Assembly: GCA_002450755.1 (NCBI GenBank)
Contig: DKAI01000035.1
Span: forward strand, 763-9,399
Origin: Deltaproteobacteria bacterium UBA6930
GTDB taxonomy: Bacteria; Myxococcota_A; UBA9160; UBA6930
DNA length: 8,637 nt
Direction: 5' to 3'
This document shows positions 7,394-8,637 of the stretch, piece after piece. Positions within the stretch are counted from its first letter, which is position 1. Each line of letters begins with the position of its first letter. The notes under the pieces are model-generated. The model did no database searches. It was not told the DNA's origin and worked only from the letters and a program-made list of their open reading frames with translations. The position numbers were made by a program, and so were the translations under genes.

Positions 7394-8637
7394 TTGGTAG
7401 ATATCACTCCTATTTCCCTCTCAGTTAGTCTCCTCGCCGTTGCAGTTGCTCTGCTTCTTTACAAGAAGATCCTCTCTTCTCCTACCTGCACCGATCGGGC
7501 AAACGAGATCGCTGCAGCCATTGCTGTAGGTGCACAGGCCTTTCTAAATCGTCAATATCGGACGGTTGCACTGGTGGGTCTCCCTATTTTTCTCCTCCTT
7601 GGTTTCCTCGAATCTCTTGGTTGGTGGTACGCAGGGGGGTTCTTGTTGGGTGCTGTAGCTAGCGCTTTGGCTGGATTTATTGGGATGAACGTCTCTGTGC
7701 GAGCGAATGTGCGAGTAGCGCAGGCGGCGAAGGATGGCTTTAGTCCGGCCTTTAATCTGGCATTCCAAGGAGGAGCGGTTACCGGCCTGATGGTGGTGGG
7801 AGCCGGTCTTCTCTCACTTGCGGCCATTGTTTATCTCATGCATAAGGCTGGTTATCACGAGCCGGATGCGCTCATTGGTTTGGCCTTTGGAGGCTCTTTG
7901 ATCTCCGTCTTCGCGCGTCTCGGGGGAGGCATATTTACAAAAGGTGCCGATGTAGGAGCCGACCTAGTGGGGAAGGTAGAGGCCAATATTCCAGAAGATG
8001 ATCCCAGAAATCCGGCGGTAATTGCCGATAATGTCGGTGATAATGTCGGAGACTGCGCTGGAATGGCCGCGGATTTATTCGAGACCTTTTGTGTCACTGC
8101 AGCGGCTGTAATGTTGGTTGCACACATACTTTTTCCTGGAAACAACGTGATGTTCTTGTACCCGCTAGCAGTGGGCGCAGCAGGGGTGGTGGGATCAATA
8201 ATTTCTCTTTTCTTTGTTCGGATAAGTGAACCTGCTTCGGGTGAAAACCCTGCAGTAATGAAAGCGATGTATCTTGGCCTTGGTGTCGCGACTGCGATTA
8301 TGTTGGGCTTGGTTTGGGTGCTCAATGGTTCGATAGAGTTGCCCGCTGAAATGACAGCTAAGGGACTATGGCTCTGCGCAGCGGCAGGGGGAGTAGTAAC
8401 CGCCGTAATGTTGTGGATCACCGATGTATACACTGGAGATGGTTCGAGGTTTGTTAAAAAAATTGCCGATGCTAGCGAAGGAGGCCACGCCACAAACATC
8501 ATCAGCGGTCTCGCGGTTGGCATGCAATCTACGGTCGTCCCTGTAGTTGTGATCGTGCTCGCAATTGTTGCTTGTGCAGAGATAGGCGGTTTGTACGGGG
8601 TTGGCGTCGCAGCTATGAGCATGTTGTCTTTGGCAGG
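7394..8637 (+). CDS. hppA: Membrane-bound proton-pumping inorganic pyrophosphatase, 3'-truncated by the window edge
   Basis: Integral membrane enzyme that hydrolyses pyrophosphate and uses the energy to pump H+ (in some relatives Na+) across the cytoplasmic membrane. The frame runs from a TTG start to the end of the window: 414 of the roughly 680-720 residues usual for the family. The N-terminus is a hydrophobic helix, followed by several more membrane segments. The cytoplasmic catalytic signature is complete: GGGIFTKGADVGADLVGKVE (177-196), PEDDPRNP (200-207) and ADNVGDNVGDCAGMAADL (211-228), supplying the Asp/Lys/Glu residues that bind Mg-pyrophosphate. A further conserved block, ATNIISGLAVGMQST, lies near 366-380. 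The PEDDPRNP form and overall pattern suggest the K+-independent H+-pumping subfamily, but the deciding Ala/Lys position lies beyond the window, so this stays tentative. The start is supported by AAAGGA at 7381-7386 and an in-frame stop at 7373. The gene is preceded by a long, possibly structured leader and diverges from the TPP-enzyme gene. Confidence 0.95.
   Translation, partial: MVDITPISLSVSLLAVAVALLLYKKILSSPTCTDRANEIAAAIAVGAQAFLNRQYRTVALVGLPIFLLLGFLESLGWWYAGGFLLGAVASALAGFIGMNVSVRANVRVAQAAKDGFSPAFNLAFQGGAVTGLMVVGAGLLSLAAIVYLMHKAGYHEPDALIGLAFGGSLISVFARLGGGIFTKGADVGADLVGKVEANIPEDDPRNPAVIADNVGDNVGDCAGMAADLFETFCVTAAAVMLVAHILFPGNNVMFLYPLAVGAAGVVGSIISLFFVRISEPASGENPAVMKAMYLGLGVATAIMLGLVWVLNGSIELPAEMTAKGLWLCAAAGGVVTAVMLWITDVYTGDGSRFVKKIADASEGGHATNIISGLAVGMQSTVVPVVVIVLAIVACAEIGGLYGVGVAAMSMLSLA

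Noticed and set aside
7855..8622. A 255-codon open frame on the minus strand opposite hppA.
   Set aside because: It is the shadow of the highly conserved hppA frame on the plus strand; its translation is low-complexity Thr/Ala/Pro/Ser with no recognisable domain.

Overview
The window is a stretch of bacterial chromosome carrying four protein genes, two of them cut by the window edges. All four belong to core or broadly distributed metabolic families, and base composition is moderate (just under half G+C by eye). I see no transposase, integrase, phage gene, CRISPR array, tRNA or rRNA. The organism looks like an uncultured Gram-negative bacterium. The RecG form, with a helical N-terminal extension ahead of the wedge domain, and the membrane pyrophosphatase would fit a deltaproteobacterial-type lineage (Desulfobacterota, Myxococcota or SAR324-like), but this is a low-confidence inference from remembered family features.

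Layout. Bases 1-3141 (+) are carB, the large subunit of carbamoyl-phosphate synthetase, missing about 26 N-terminal residues. After 45 bases comes recG (3187-5568, +), the branch-migrating fork-repair helicase, probably cotranscribed with carB. Tail to tail with recG, one base away, is a thiamine-pyrophosphate (TPP) enzyme gene of the acetolactate-synthase-like/benzoylformate-decarboxylase-like group (5570-7123, -). A 270-base divergent intergenic region (7124-7393) separates it from hppA (7394 to the window end, +), a membrane proton-pumping pyrophosphatase that starts with TTG and runs off the end with 414 residues visible.

The genes do not form one pathway. CarB feeds pyrimidine and arginine synthesis, RecG maintains replication forks, HppA couples the pyrophosphate released by biosynthesis to ion pumping, and the TPP enzyme is a probable decarboxylase or carboligase of unknown substrate.

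Two non-coding-type signals stand out. Inside recG lies a perfect 17-base-pair inverted repeat with a 3-base loop (3636-3672), far beyond chance in a window of this size. In front of hppA, a G+C-rich stretch of about 165 bases (7208-7372) can fold into a series of hairpins with a possible closing helix and a competing local hairpin just ahead of the ribosome binding site. It looks like a structured mRNA leader, perhaps regulatory, that I could not match to a known class. I found no convincing new multi-gene system.
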